The notes under the pieces: model-generated
Databases searched by the model: none
What the model was told of the DNA's origin: nothing
What the model saw: only the letters and a program-made list of their open reading frames with translations
In this document: positions 43,782 to 52,434 of the stretch, one piece after another
Numbering within the stretch: the stretch's first letter is position 1
How the letters are laid out: every line of letters begins with the position of its first letter
Assembly (NCBI RefSeq): GCF_900473965.1
Contig: NZ_UCNJ01000013.1
Coordinates: 16,987-80,986, forward strand
From: Synechococcus sp. UW179A
GTDB lineage: Bacteria; Cyanobacteriota; Cyanobacteriia; PCC-6307; Cyanobiaceae
Length of the DNA stretch: 64,000 nt
Direction of reading: 5' to 3'
Position numbers and translations under genes: made by a program

Positions 43782-44036
43782 TCAGGCTTGCGTCGCATGA
43801 CGCCGACGGCCGAGCGGCTCAATCCAATGTTCAACCACGTCCCGATGCTGGAACCACTGAGGGGGCACCCGGCAACCGAGGTTCACAACACCATCGTCCA
43901 TCAAGCGACCAAGACGAACTGCAGCAGCCTCCTCGGCCCGCGAGAAGACGTGTTGATGAGAAGCAAGCCAATCAACTTCATCTTCCGTGATCACGCCTGA
44001 GGAGAGGCTTTCCAGAAACAGTTCGCCAAGAGTCAT
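43782..44036 (-). CDS. 84-aa hypothetical protein
   Basis: Starts MTLGELFLESLSSGVITEDE, helical N-terminus, then AEEAAAVRLGRLMDDGVVNLG and a basic tail. Typical of small marine picocyanobacterial proteins. A palindrome lies 8 bp upstream of its start. Confidence 0.6.
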   Translation of the reverse strand: MTLGELFLESLSSGVITEDEVDWLASHQHVFSRAEEAAAVRLGRLMDDGVVNLGCRVPPQWFQHRDVVEHWIEPLGRRRHATQA

Positions 44037-44044
44037 CGGAGCTT

Positions 44045-44062
44045 TGTAACGAAGTCGTTACA
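44045..44062. promoter_or_regulatory. Candidate operator palindrome
   Basis: TGTAACGA-AG-TCGTTACA is a perfect 8-bp inverted repeat in the divergent gap between two small genes, close to the minus-strand ATG. The spacing GTA-N10-TAC differs from NtcA (N8), and it is not a standard CRP or LexA box. The regulator is unknown. Confidence 0.45.
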
Positions 44063-44173
44063 TCATGACGCTCGTGTCAGGCCATCGCGAGCGCAGCCAC
44101 AGATCGGCCGTACCGACAAGCTCGCGACCCGACATGACATTTTTTTAAGATCGCTTCACTGGCAGGCCAATTC

Positions 44174-44332
44174 ATGCGTGTGAATCTTTCTCAGCAATTT
44201 GAAGCCGAGTCGATCAAACGGATGATCGATGCCACCACTAATGTGCATGAGCTTCAGTCGTTGGCGCGGGAACTGACTGATCTTTATTTCCGTCAACGGG
44301 CTGCAACCGCCTGGGTTGTATCAGAACAGTGA
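44174..44332 (+). CDS. 52-aa helical protein, NblA-like size
   Basis: MRVNLSQQFEAESIKRMIDA, then HELQSLARELTDLYFRQRAA: two helices with a turn. This layout and length recall NblA, the phycobilisome degradation adaptor, but the sequence match is weak. An alternative is a different small conserved cyanobacterial family. Confidence 0.5.
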   Translation: MRVNLSQQFEAESIKRMIDATTNVHELQSLARELTDLYFRQRAATAWVVSEQ

Positions 44333-44605
44333 TGGCAAACCGACTGCACTACAGACGCATCAATACCCCCATCGATTGATCGGCCCGCGAGCAACGATCA
44401 GACTGTTGCCTCCCAAGCTGAAAGGCCATTACGGCGTGAGCAGAAAATCGGAGCGCTGACAGTACAGCCAGGCCCATGCAAAGCGGACAATGGAGCAATC
44501 CCATTGCTCAAGCCTGGGATCATTTACTCCCGATCATGCGATTGCTTGCCATTTCTTGACCTGTAAACAGGAAAATCGGAGGATCAACGGCTTAGCACCC
44601 TCATC

Positions 44606-44806
44606 ATGCGCGCATTCAGCATCGCTCTGGTCACAGCAACTGGATTGCTGACAACCACCATTGCTGTCGAGGCCAAAACAACCAGAAGCTTCAGCGGTTC
44701 AAGCCCAGCGGAAGTGGAGAAGAATGCCCGTAAAGCTGGTTATAACTACCCGGATGGAGACATGAACTGCTCCAGCAGGTGCAACCAGCGCTGGGCCAAG
44801 GATTAA
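44606..44806 (+). CDS. Small secreted protein
   Basis: A 66-aa protein with signal peptide (ALVTATGLLTTTIAVEA) and a mature part of ~43 residues with GYNYPDGDMNCSSRC near the end. No family. The 270 bp upstream hold no gene. Confidence 0.55.
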   Translation: MRAFSIALVTATGLLTTTIAVEAKTTRSFSGSSPAEVEKNARKAGYNYPDGDMNCSSRCNQRWAKD

Positions 44807-44850
44807 AACAACTGCGAGCGAATCCGTGACGACGTCCTGATCGAGGACGC

Positions 44851-45366
44851 TTACGTTCCAAAGGCCACCGTGCAAACCGCGTTGACCAACTGAGCTTGGC
44901 CACGATTTTCAGCGGTATGCCCGTTGAGATAACCACTGGTGCAGTCGGCACTCATCGGCGCTCCGTCAACGTTGAACATCACGGTGGATCCATTCACCCG
45001 AATACTGTCGTAATCAAGTTGATAGGCACTGTTCGGCACGGCAATCGTTCGATTATTCGAATGAAAAGCCGAGCTGATCAACCCACCGATCACAGCAGCC
45101 CCTACAAGCTCTCCGAAACTGTTCCAGTCCCAACGGTTGTGATGGTGATTCCCATACCACTGGCCGTGATGGCCATACCAGGCACCACCGGCATAACGGT
45201 GGTGGTAATGGAACTCAGCATGGTCGGAGTGATGGTGGGAGCCACCTCCTGAGTGATGGTGATTTTCACCGCCATGGTGATGCCCAGCCCAGGCAACAGG
45301 AAGTGCCAGTGGCTGAAGAGCGCACAGAGCACCCACCAACAGCTTCATCACTCTGCGGGAAAGCAT
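44851..45366 (-). CDS. His-rich secreted protein
   Basis: A 171-aa protein with signal peptide (LLVGALCALQPLALPVAWAG) then a His/Gly-rich stretch (HHHGGENHHHSGGGSHHH; YHHRYAGG; YGNHHHNRWDWN). A GAAVIGGLISSAF segment follows. It probably binds metal ions in the periplasm. Start ATG 45366 chosen for the signal; one at 45426 is in frame. Two Cys near the end may form a disulfide. Confidence 0.65.
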   Translation of the reverse strand: MLSRRVMKLLVGALCALQPLALPVAWAGHHHGGENHHHSGGGSHHHSDHAEFHYHHRYAGGAWYGHHGQWYGNHHHNRWDWNSFGELVGAAVIGGLISSAFHSNNRTIAVPNSAYQLDYDSIRVNGSTVMFNVDGAPMSADCTSGYLNGHTAENRGQAQLVNAVCTVAFGT

Positions 45367-45426
45367 TAGCGCGGCCTCAGTGAATTGATTCACTGAATGC
45401 TTAGCCACGCAGAAGCCACGCTGCAT

Positions 45427-46144
45427 TCACCATTACTCAGTTCTCAACGCAGAACAATGCGTGATTGCACTGATTGCCGAACAGCCCAATGAACATCAAC
45501 ACTGGAGTTATCCAATCGGAGGCACCGGATGACGGCAGACACTCCACCTGAGCAGATCTGAGAAGCGATTCGGCTGTAAGTTGCTGCTCCAACGTTTCCC
45601 TCAACCAACATGTGGTGCAATTGATCGGATCATCAAGGTCGATCCGATCAACCTAACCTCTTAGGAACCTGGCCCCAGAGTCTTACTGCAGGATTGTTCG
45701 CTTCTACTTTCCTTCGCTTCAACAACTGTCCTTCGCAACGAATTCAACCAGGATTCACGTTCAAATTCAGACAGGAAGCCAATGAACAAACGAGCGAGTT
45801 AGACCGTTCCATTCATCCGGATGGTGCGGTCACCAAACCAGCAAATTGCTGGAAAAACCCCCGGAATTCAGCACCAACTCTGAATTCCGGGGGTTCATTC
45901 ATGCGCACTAAAATGAGTGTTACTCCTCTAAATCTACAGCTGCGATTGAAGAACTAATTACAGCACAACTTGCAACACTATCTGTCAGCCCGTTTGCACA
46001 ATGATCGGCGATTAAACCGAACACGACATCTCCTGATCACGTACAGCATCAAACACACCCTGCTCTACAAGAAAAACATTCATGGCGGTCCAATCAGCAC
46101 ACCACCCTTCGATCTGTGGGAGAGAGCAGGAGCTGCGCACTCTG
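45427..46144. other. Long intergenic region with a strong hairpin
   Basis: About 700 bp. Apart from the hairpin at 45851-45895 and some short frames, nothing is convincing. A plus frame from 45970 to 46266 reads PPFDLWERAGAAHSDADLN and overlaps the GH57 N-terminus out of frame. Whether this is a lost N-terminus or chance is not clear. Confidence 0.4.
45851..45895 (-). terminator. 16-bp perfect inverted repeat with T run
   Basis: AACCCCCGGAATTCAG and its exact complement CTGAATTCCGGGGGTT enclose the 8-nt loop (plus strand CACCAACT). On the minus strand the stem is followed by five T, a terminator form. No minus-strand gene lies upstream, so it may end a small RNA. On the plus strand only TT follows. 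Confidence 0.65.
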
Positions 46145-47572
46145 ATGCAGACCTCAACCCGGAACTGGCCATCATCAACCGAGTGCAGGCGGCAAAATCT
46201 GAAATCTGGCTTCGCCTGCGCGCTGCACATGCATCAGCCAACGGTGCCCGCAGGACCGAATGGTGATCTGATCTCACACCTGCAATACATGCTGGAACAT
46301 CCAGATGAAGGTGATAACCACAACGCTGAGCCTTTCGCTCATTGCTACAGACGCATGGCTGATCTGATCCCGGAGTTGATTCAAGAGGGGTGCGATCCTC
46401 GGATCATGCTCGATTACTCAGGAAATCTGCTCTGGGGCGTCACGCAGATGGGACGGAGGGACATCACTGAAGCTCTTCATTACCTGGCCTGTGATGAAGA
46501 GATGAATAGGCACGTGGAATGGCTCGGCACGTTCTGGAGCCATGCCGTGGCACCCTCCACACCCATCCCTGATCTGGCCCTGCAGGTCAGCGCCTGGCAA
46601 CACCAATTCACAGATCTATTTGGCGACAGCGCGCTTCAGCGGGTGCGGGGTTTCTCCTTGCCAGAAATGCACCTACCCAATCACCCAGACACGCTGTTTG
46701 CTCTGGTAAACAGCCTGCTAGAAGCCGGCTACCACTGGCTACTTGTGCAGGAGCACAGCGTGGAGCAGCTGGATGGTTCGCCCCTCAGCAGCCAACAACG
46801 CTTTGTTCCCAACAGGCTGGTGGCCCGTTCCTCCTCAGGAGAGGAGATCAGCATCACAGCTTTGATCAAGACCCAGGGTTCAGACACCAAACTCGTCGGG
46901 CAAATGCAACCGTGTGAGGAGGCATTTGGACTCAGTCGCCAACGGCTGGGCAACGCTGAGATCCCTTCTCTCGTCAGCCAGATCGCAGACGGAGAGAACG
47001 GTGGAGTGATGATGAATGAATTTCCGGAGGCCTTCCGCCAGGCCAATCACCGCATTCGCGACAGCAACCATGACACAACCGCCCTGAACGGATCGGAATA
47101 TCTCGAGCAACTGGACGCCTTGGGACTGAAGACGAGCGACCTTCCCCGTATTCAAGCCGTTCATCAGCATCGTTTGTGGCAGAAGGCGGATGAATCGGGT
47201 GGCGTGGATAGCGTTATTGCAGCCATCGATGAGCTCAGCTCAGCCAACGACGGTTTTTCAATGGAAGGCGCTTCATGGACCAACAACCTCAGCTGGGTTG
47301 AGGGGTACGACAATGTGCTCCAACCGATGCAGCGCCTCAGCGCACGCTTTCATCAGCAGTTCGATCAGCAGCTCTCGGAGCAACCCCGCTTGTCGCAGTC
47401 GCCAGCCTTCCGAGATGCCTTGTTGCATCTACTACTTCTAGAAACCAGCTGCTTCAGGTACTGGGGACAGGGCCAATGGACCCAGTACGCAACTGACATC
47501 TACGACCAGGGAATGGAAGCTTTAAATCGATCGTTTGATCTTTCAACAGGTCCTATTGCAGGGGATAAGTAA
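46145..47572 (+). CDS. Glycoside hydrolase family 57 protein
   Basis: A ~475-aa GH57-type enzyme. The N-terminal motif ALHMHQPTVPAG, then MLDYSGNLLWGVTQMG, HVEWLGTFWSHAVAPSTPI, a Glu in RGFSLPEMHLPNHPD and LLVQEHSVEQLDG are typical. GH57 acts on alpha-glucans (amylopullulanase, branching enzyme). Usually the HxHQP motif lies within ~15 residues of the start; here the nearest ATG (46145, GGAG 12 bp upstream) leaves ~28. Another ATG at 46082 is in frame. Start is uncertain. Confidence 0.82.
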   Translation: MQTSTRNWPSSTECRRQNLKSGFACALHMHQPTVPAGPNGDLISHLQYMLEHPDEGDNHNAEPFAHCYRRMADLIPELIQEGCDPRIMLDYSGNLLWGVTQMGRRDITEALHYLACDEEMNRHVEWLGTFWSHAVAPSTPIPDLALQVSAWQHQFTDLFGDSALQRVRGFSLPEMHLPNHPDTLFALVNSLLEAGYHWLLVQEHSVEQLDGSPLSSQQRFVPNRLVARSSSGEEISITALIKTQGSDTKLVGQMQPCEEAFGLSRQRLGNAEIPSLVSQIADGENGGVMMNEFPEAFRQANHRIRDSNHDTTALNGSEYLEQLDALGLKTSDLPRIQAVHQHRLWQKADESGGVDSVIAAIDELSSANDGFSMEGASWTNNLSWVEGYDNVLQPMQRLSARFHQQFDQQLSEQPRLSQSPAFRDALLHLLLLETSCFRYWGQGQWTQYATDIYDQGMEALNRSFDLSTGPIAGDK

Positions 47573-47818
47573 AAGTTGAACCCCCTTTCTCACAGCACTA
47601 CGTAGACATACACCACTTGACTTGATCGGCGCTGCACTAAAAAGAGATCGCACATGGCGCACCCAAACCTCCTTCTGAATGAAGAAAGAAATGGGCACTG
47701 GAGCACTTACCCGCATGGAGGTAGCAGCCACATGGCCTATGCACTGGGATCGACCTGCATGGCGGTTGTGAAGGACCTGCCCCCTGAACCGTCGACGTCG
47801 CCGGCATCGTCATTGGCT
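47573..47818. other. Intergenic, no confident gene
   Basis: A plus-strand frame at 47654-47866 (MAHPNLLLNEERNGHW) runs through the terminator hairpin and has no ribosome binding site, so I doubt it. Nothing else is seen. Confidence 0.4.
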
Positions 47819-47846
47819 AAAAAAGCCCCACTCATGAGAGCGAGGC
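47819..47846 (-). terminator. Rho-independent terminator
   Basis: On the minus strand GCCTCGCTC-TCAT-GAGTGGGGC (9-bp stem, two G-T pairs) followed by six T. It ends the transcript of the small membrane peptide at 47917-48018. Confidence 0.7.
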
Positions 47847-47916
47847 GTTGCGTTGAGGCAGCTTGACTTAGAGGGCGCAGCCGTCACCCCCGCTTAGCGG
47901 ACTGATCATCTGTTCA

Positions 47917-48018
47917 TCAGCTTTGCGGCCAATGCCCCATATAAGGGAGTGCAAACAATGCGGCTGATACTGCAAAAAGTGAAAAGCCAGCCAAAAGACT
48001 GTAAGTGAATGTAGTCAT
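47917..48018 (-). CDS. 33-aa single-helix membrane peptide
   Basis: MTTFTYSLLAGFSLFAVSAA, then LFALPYMGHWPQS. Its size and single helix match small photosynthetic subunits (PsbT, PsaM, PetN class) but I cannot assign it. Upstream codons to 48207 are in frame but look non-coding. The terminator downstream supports a real transcript. Confidence 0.5.
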   Translation of the reverse strand: MTTFTYSLLAGFSLFAVSAALFALPYMGHWPQS

Positions 48019-48241
48019 TTTGGTTAATCCAGACTCTATTTTGGTTTTAAACAGGTTCGTGAATTCTGGTGGTAGATAATCAATAACCGCCATGTGCCTC
48101 TTGCACCTTGCCTCGCATGCAGTTTTGCCGCACCCATGTTTCATTTTCTCAAACACACGAGTTTCATCGGAGACCTTCCAAGACCCATTCGACCCACCCA
48201 TACACATGACCTAGTGCAGCCGTACAACTGCAGTGAGCGCG

Positions 48242-48457
48242 ATGGAGCAGTGGGATTTTGTGGATACGTGTGAGCTGCAGAACTGGCAAGAAGCCCTGAT
48301 CTGCCTGACTTGCCAGCACTTCGCATATGGCGTTAAAGGCCACTGCCGAACGATGGTGGCCTGCAATCTCAGGCAGCAGCAGCAATCAACTCCGACTCTC
48401 TGGCGTTGGTGCCGCAGTGCTGCATACAAGCCACGCGCTTGTTGGCCCATGAAATGA
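48242..48457 (+). CDS. Small Cys-rich protein
   Basis: A 71-aa protein (MEQWDFVDTCELQNWQEALI) with LTCQHFAYGVKGHCRTMVAC, three conserved-looking Cys and a His. The pattern GV-x2-HCRT-x3-C looks like a metal site. A GTG 9 nt upstream could also start it. No family recognised with certainty. Confidence 0.5.
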   Translation: MEQWDFVDTCELQNWQEALICLTCQHFAYGVKGHCRTMVACNLRQQQQSTPTLWRWCRSAAYKPRACWPMK

Positions 48458-48608
48458 GAAATCTCTCGCCCATTCAGCACAATGCGATCAGCCGCATACG
48501 CATAGCGTTGGTTACACAACTAAGACCTAACGCCAAAAAACTGTTCGCGAAAGATCAGAAGGGTCCTACAAAAAACAGCGAATCAGCATCCAAGACATCA
48601 AGGAAAAA

Positions 48609-48920
48609 TTATCCAACAAAATGGCTACATAATCTTCTGAAAAAGTATGAATTACCCTCGAAAACAATAACCACAAACTCATCAGACCCAACAACACCCT
48701 CATACTCAACACAAAAAGAATCAACAAACTGATCAGCCGTTTTAATTCCGTTTTGGTTCAAAAGAGTGACAAATGAATTGTTCTGATCTTCTCCAAGAAT
48801 GTAATCAGTATGATCAGCAATCTCATCGATCAGCAGCTGTTCCTCCTCAGGCTTTGCCTCATACCAGTCGGCATACCTTTGACGCTCTTTGAGCGATTCA
48901 CGCGAGAGACCTCCACTCAT
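48609..48920 (-). CDS. 103-aa acidic hypothetical protein
   Basis: MSGGLSRESLKERQRYADWY, then EEEQLLIDEIADHTDYILGE and IKTADQFVDSFCVEYEGVVG. Strongly acidic and helical; possibly a DNA mimic or antirestriction-like protein, though I cannot prove this. No neighbour gives a hint. Confidence 0.5.
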   Translation of the reverse strand: MSGGLSRESLKERQRYADWYEAKPEEEQLLIDEIADHTDYILGEDQNNSFVTLLNQNGIKTADQFVDSFCVEYEGVVGSDEFVVIVFEGNSYFFRRLCSHFVG

Positions 48921-49110
48921 CAGTGGGCCTTGATCGCTGAGATGAAGTCAGACACGCCTTGTTCAGTAAGGGTATGGATCATTGGAGTTTCACAGTGCTG
49001 TTGCTGGCCTGAGCAGCTGACGTTTCACCCGATCAGGCGGCAACCGCACCGAAACGAATCAGCAGCCAGAGCTGCTGATTCAAAGACGACCGGCGCGATC
49101 ACCCAACTCA

Positions 49111-49410
49111 TCAGGCAGAGCGGGAGCGACGACGAACCACCCGGCGACCGTCAGGTGTCTGTTCGACCTCGGGAGCAGAGTCTGCCGACTTGGTCACGTC
49201 TTGCCCTTCAGGCTCGTTCTCTGGGGGTTCCTGTTCAGCGATCACGCCGACCACCACAGCAGCCTGCACCTGGTCATGCAGATCGCCAATCACCATTAAG
49301 GCTTTGAGCGTGAGCTCAAGCCGAGACTCCCTCGGCAGGCCTGGACGCAGTTTCTTGACTGAGCCCCAGAGCTCAAGCGCCACCTCTCTGAGGAGTTCCT
49401 TGTCTGCCAT
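49111..49410 (-). CDS. Conserved picocyanobacterial protein
   Basis: A 99-aa protein: MADKELLREVALELWGSVKK, LPRESRLELTLKALMVIGDL, then a low-complexity acidic tail ending VRRRSRSA. It resembles a short conserved cyanobacterial family (possibly TIGR03894, from memory). Function unknown. Confidence 0.6.
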   Translation of the reverse strand: MADKELLREVALELWGSVKKLRPGLPRESRLELTLKALMVIGDLHDQVQAAVVVGVIAEQEPPENEPEGQDVTKSADSAPEVEQTPDGRRVVRRRSRSA

Positions 49411-49551
49411 TCGAGCCCGATGCGATCCATCTAATCGATGGCATCAACCTACCGTTCAGAGTGCGGCCCGCCTCAGTTGAAGTGAGAATTGGCTTCAGAT
49501 CCTTATCAAGAACGCCCTCTGAACAGCATCTGAACACGCCAGGATGTGCCT

Positions 49552-49929
49552 ATGGCTTTAACTCTCGTCTATGACGGCGGCTGCCCTTTCTGCAGTCATT
49601 TCGCCCAACGCAGTGAACTGATGGGTGGTCTACCGAACCTGGTGATCAGGGATGGGCGCAGTGACCACGCGCTGAGAGCCGAATTACGCCATAAAGGGTT
49701 CAACCTCAGCAACGGCGCAGTGCTGATGGATGAAGACCACATCTGGCACGGCAGTGAAGCCATTTCAATCCTCTGTCAACAACTGTCCCCAAGCGACCCA
49801 CTGCTGCGTCTGTTGAATGGTGTATTCAGCGATTCCGGTCGGTCCAATCGTCTTTATCCAGGTCTGCTGATGGCACGGAAGATCGCGCTCGGATTGCGAG
49901 GGCTGCCTGTGGATCCTGATCAGGCTTGA
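49552..49929 (+). CDS. DCC-family thiol-disulfide oxidoreductase (DUF393)
   Basis: A 125-aa protein with the DCC hallmark YDGGCPFCSHF near residue 7, followed by LVIRDGRSDH-LR-EL, DEDHIWHGSEAI and a C-terminal RKIALGL. The CxxC suggests thiol redox chemistry. ATG 49552 is two codons after GTG 49546. It overlaps the next minus-strand gene by 10 bp. Confidence 0.82.
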   Translation: MALTLVYDGGCPFCSHFAQRSELMGGLPNLVIRDGRSDHALRAELRHKGFNLSNGAVLMDEDHIWHGSEAISILCQQLSPSDPLLRLLNGVFSDSGRSNRLYPGLLMARKIALGLRGLPVDPDQA

Positions 49930-50078
49930 GTGGAACTCCCAAGCAAATTGGGAGAAAGCTGCTCAACATGATCAGAGGCGTGATCGTGCTGGTAGGCGAA
50001 CTCTTCGAGCTCAGCATGCAACTCCAGCAACATCACAGCCATTGAATGGGCCAGTTCCCTGCTGAAGCTGATCTGCAT
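49920..50078 (-). CDS. 52-aa helical hypothetical protein
   Basis: MQISFSRELAHSMAVMLLEL, then HAELEEFAYQHDHASDHVEQ. One amphipathic helix with an acidic/His tail. Overlaps the DCC gene end. Uncertain. Confidence 0.45.
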   Translation of the reverse strand: MQISFSRELAHSMAVMLLELHAELEEFAYQHDHASDHVEQLSPNLLGSSTQA

Positions 50079-50159
50079 GGAGCGCTCAAGTTTCCGACCT
50101 GGCGGTTCTAAAAGCTTCAACGGAGAAGGCGTGGATGTCGTCAACGTGCCGTTACATAA

Positions 50160-50187
50160 GGGCCGCCCAGCGATCCAGCGGCGGCCC
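50160..50187 (-). terminator. Hairpin after the Nif11 gene
   Basis: GGGCCGCC and GGCGGCCC form an 8-bp perfect stem, 6 bp past the Nif11 stop. The T run is weak (TTATGT). Confidence 0.55.
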
Positions 50188-50193
50188 GAATGA

Positions 50194-50367
50194 TTACTTG
50201 TGCTCGCGCTGCCAGCGGCTGAAGTTGGCAGCGGAGAACTTATGACCATGGCGCATTCCAACCTTGGCCACACAGGTTGTATCACCGGCGCACTGCTCAA
50301 CCTCGCGGCGGATGTTGTCGTTGCCGTTAGCCCTGGCGAGAAAAGTCTCCAACTGTTTCATGGACAT
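50194..50367 (-). CDS. Nif11-domain small protein
   Basis: A 57-aa protein: MSMKQLETFLARANGNDNIR, REVEQCAGDTTCVAKVGMRH and GHKFSAANFSRW. The spacing of the S-x-K-Q-L-x-x-F-L start and the later hydrophobic-G-x-x-F stretch matches Nif11. In marine cyanobacteria Nif11 domains serve as leader peptides for RiPPs (prochlorosins), but this copy has no GG cleavage site and no core peptide, so it is a stand-alone Nif11 protein. Two Cys ten residues apart are unusual. Confidence 0.72.
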   Translation of the reverse strand: MSMKQLETFLARANGNDNIRREVEQCAGDTTCVAKVGMRHGHKFSAANFSRWQREHK

Positions 50368-50493
50368 GGTGAGTCTCCAGAAGGGTTCTTCACCGCTAAC
50401 CCAACTTGACCGGTAAATCCGAATCCATCAGTTTTTCTTCTCCACTTTTCTTCTCCACAGCCTTCGCTATGGCCCTCGGCCTGGAAGCCACCA

Positions 50494-50670
50494 TCACATC
50501 AGCACACCTGGACGCTGATCGCCCTGCTGTGAAGGACCAGGGGCCTGAGGCAAAGGTCCCTGCTGCGGCAACACCCGGTACTGAACCCTTACACGCATAC
50601 GAGCCGCGCAGTGGGTAATCAGACCGAGCAAGAGAACCAGCAATAGGCCTGTGGCTGCGCGTTGACTCAT
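50494..50670 (-). CDS. 58-aa membrane-anchored Pro/Gln-rich protein
   Basis: MSQRAATGLLLVLLLGLITH, then a Cys followed by Arg/Gln/Pro-rich sequence. The Cys after the hydrophobic stretch (LITHCAA) resembles a lipobox loosely. 123 bp upstream of the Nif11 start on the same strand. Function unknown. Confidence 0.5.
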   Translation of the reverse strand: MSQRAATGLLLVLLLGLITHCAARMRVRVQYRVLPQQGPLPQAPGPSQQGDQRPGVLM

Positions 50671-50779
50671 GTTCAGACCTGCTTATGCAGCCACCCAGCG
50701 GCCAAGAAGACAGCACTACCGAATGCGACAGCCCTGCCCAATGCAGCTGGCTGAATCAATGCCGGACGTTGAAACAGCA

Positions 50780-51586
50780 TCACTTGCGGCCAACGATCAC
50801 CGGGGGGGTTCCGCCGGCAGCCCCGGGAAGTCCAGGCACAACCTGGGTCTGGCCGTCCCACTTGTCCAGGAAGAGCTTGTAAAGAACCTGGTCATCGAGG
50901 CTCTTGTTGAGCGTGTCGTAACGCAGCGCTTCCTGTTCAGCGATTTTGACCTCCGTCTGAGCGCGCAGCAGCTGCTGCTCAGCAATCTGTTTCTGCTCAA
51001 TGGCAGCCCTGTATTCCTCAGCAATTTCCAAACCGGTGAGATCCAAACCCACAACCTTCACGTAATCGAACTGGTCCAGTTCCTCAGCAACCGTGGAGGC
51101 CACAAGCGAGGAAATGTCATTCCACTCAGAAGCGATTGTGACCAGCTCGTACTGGGAGAACACAGACTTCAGGGCCTTGAGCAATGAAGGCTGAATGATG
51201 CGCGGATAAACATCGCGGTCACTGCTTGCAATCGTGCTGTAAACGCGGCCCGCTTCATCAGGGCGCAAGGCATATTTGATGGTGGCTGTGGCCTGGATCA
51301 CTTGAAGATCCTTGGTGAGAGTGGCGAAATTCTCAGGTCTCACCTGAGTTCTGATGCTGAATGGCCACACCTGCTGAACCAACGGTGCTTTCACATTGAG
51401 GCCCGGCTGGCGCGGCCCCCCGCTCACCTTGCCAAGGGTGGTGATTACCGCGACCTCTCCGGCTGGGACCACAAACAGCGCCTGGCCCAAGAGCAGTAAA
51501 CCGGCCAACACAAGGGCAACGATCGCCACCAGACCGCCTTCGGGACCTCCTGGGGTGGCCGATCGCATTGACGAGGGGCTTTGCAT
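50780..51586 (-). CDS. Prohibitin/SPFH (band 7) protein
   Basis: A 268-aa protein with one N-terminal helix (LVAIVALVLAGLLLLGQALF), then the SPFH core VVPAGEVAVITTLGKV, and a coiled-coil helix (EEYRAAIEQKQIAEQQLLRA). Prohibitin-type proteins form large rings in membranes and chaperone or regulate proteases. The C-terminus ends GGTPPVIVGRK. Confidence 0.87.
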   Translation of the reverse strand: MQSPSSMRSATPGGPEGGLVAIVALVLAGLLLLGQALFVVPAGEVAVITTLGKVSGGPRQPGLNVKAPLVQQVWPFSIRTQVRPENFATLTKDLQVIQATATIKYALRPDEAGRVYSTIASSDRDVYPRIIQPSLLKALKSVFSQYELVTIASEWNDISSLVASTVAEELDQFDYVKVVGLDLTGLEIAEEYRAAIEQKQIAEQQLLRAQTEVKIAEQEALRYDTLNKSLDDQVLYKLFLDKWDGQTQVVPGLPGAAGGTPPVIVGRK

Positions 51587-51697
51587 GAAGTGAATGCGTC
51601 AGACGCTCAAGTTGGCCCTCTTCTAGCGACAGGCGGCGCTGTCTGCTCACGGGGGCGATCGAGTCCTGATAGCGTCCGGCCATCCTGCTTGGGTCCC

Positions 51698-52207
51698 ATG
51701 CTGAGAAGCCTGTTCTCATTGCTGTTTGCCGCCCTCCTGCTGATGGCGCAACCAGCATGGGCAGCAGACCTGCGGCTCACCTCCGTGGCCCTTGCCCCCT
51801 GCGACGCATCCGACCCGGGCTCCCAGCCAAACGACAGCAACAGACAGCGCAGCAACATCACCAGCCCGGAAGGAGCGAGCTGCTACGTGCTCAGCGGCAA
51901 AGTCAACAACCCAGGACGCAATTCCGTCGTGGATACCGATGTTTACGCCCGGATTCTTGATCGCAGCGGCGAACCGGTGCTGCAGAACCGGACGCGGGTG
52001 GGATCGATCGGCGATGTCCTGCCAGGAGAGCACCCTTTTGCGCTGCGATTAGCAGTACCGGCTGGAACACCAGGTCCGTTTGAGGTGAAAAACCCACGCG
52101 CTCGCGGTTTCAGTGCGCCAGTGCGCAGCAGGGCTGGCGACGACGAAGAATTGCTACCGCTCGAACAGGGCGTGGTGCAACCTGGACTTGAGGATGAGTT
52201 CAGCTGA
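51698..52207 (+). CDS. Secreted FxLYD-like hypothetical protein
   Basis: A 169-aa protein with signal peptide (LLFAALLLMAQPAWAA), then LRLTSVALAPCD and beta strands (SCYVLSGKVNNPGRNSVVDT, VYARILDRSGEP). Likely an Ig-like secreted domain. ATG 51698 chosen for the signal. It overlaps the next gene by one base (TGATG). Confidence 0.65.
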   Translation: MLRSLFSLLFAALLLMAQPAWAADLRLTSVALAPCDASDPGSQPNDSNRQRSNITSPEGASCYVLSGKVNNPGRNSVVDTDVYARILDRSGEPVLQNRTRVGSIGDVLPGEHPFALRLAVPAGTPGPFEVKNPRARGFSAPVRSRAGDDEELLPLEQGVVQPGLEDEFS

Positions 52208-52377
52208 TGCTCCAGGTACTGCGAGCAGGAGCGGTGATCGTTCTGATGCTGATTGCCATGGTGCTGATCAGCTATCACCCGCGGGCTCGACAGCCGGGCA
52301 GACGCGTGCACTCACTTCAAGACAACCGGATGATGCCGAGAAACACGATGAGGCGTCTTCGGCAGGACAGGTTGTAG
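52207..52377 (+). CDS. 56-aa single-helix membrane protein
   Basis: MLQVLRAGAVIVLMLIAMVL, then a strongly basic tail with many Arg (GRRVH, RRLRQDRL). TGATG overlap with the upstream gene implies coupling. Function unknown. Confidence 0.55.
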   Translation: MLQVLRAGAVIVLMLIAMVLISYHPRARQPGRRVHSLQDNRMMPRNTMRRLRQDRL

Positions 52378-52434
52378 AGCCAGAGCCCAGACCATGCCGC
52401 ATCCGCAATGGCAAGACAGAAACCCTTTGAGGAT

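Noticed and set aside
44045..44062. NtcA site
   Set aside because: The spacer between GTA and TAC is 10 nt, not the required 8, so I call only an unknown palindrome.
45900..45940. Yfr1-like ACTCCTC motif
   Set aside because: The match is to only 7 nt and lacks the rest of the conserved core.
47654..47866. Plus-strand 70-codon frame MAHPNLLLNEERNGHW
   Set aside because: Contains the minus-strand terminator and has no ribosome binding site.
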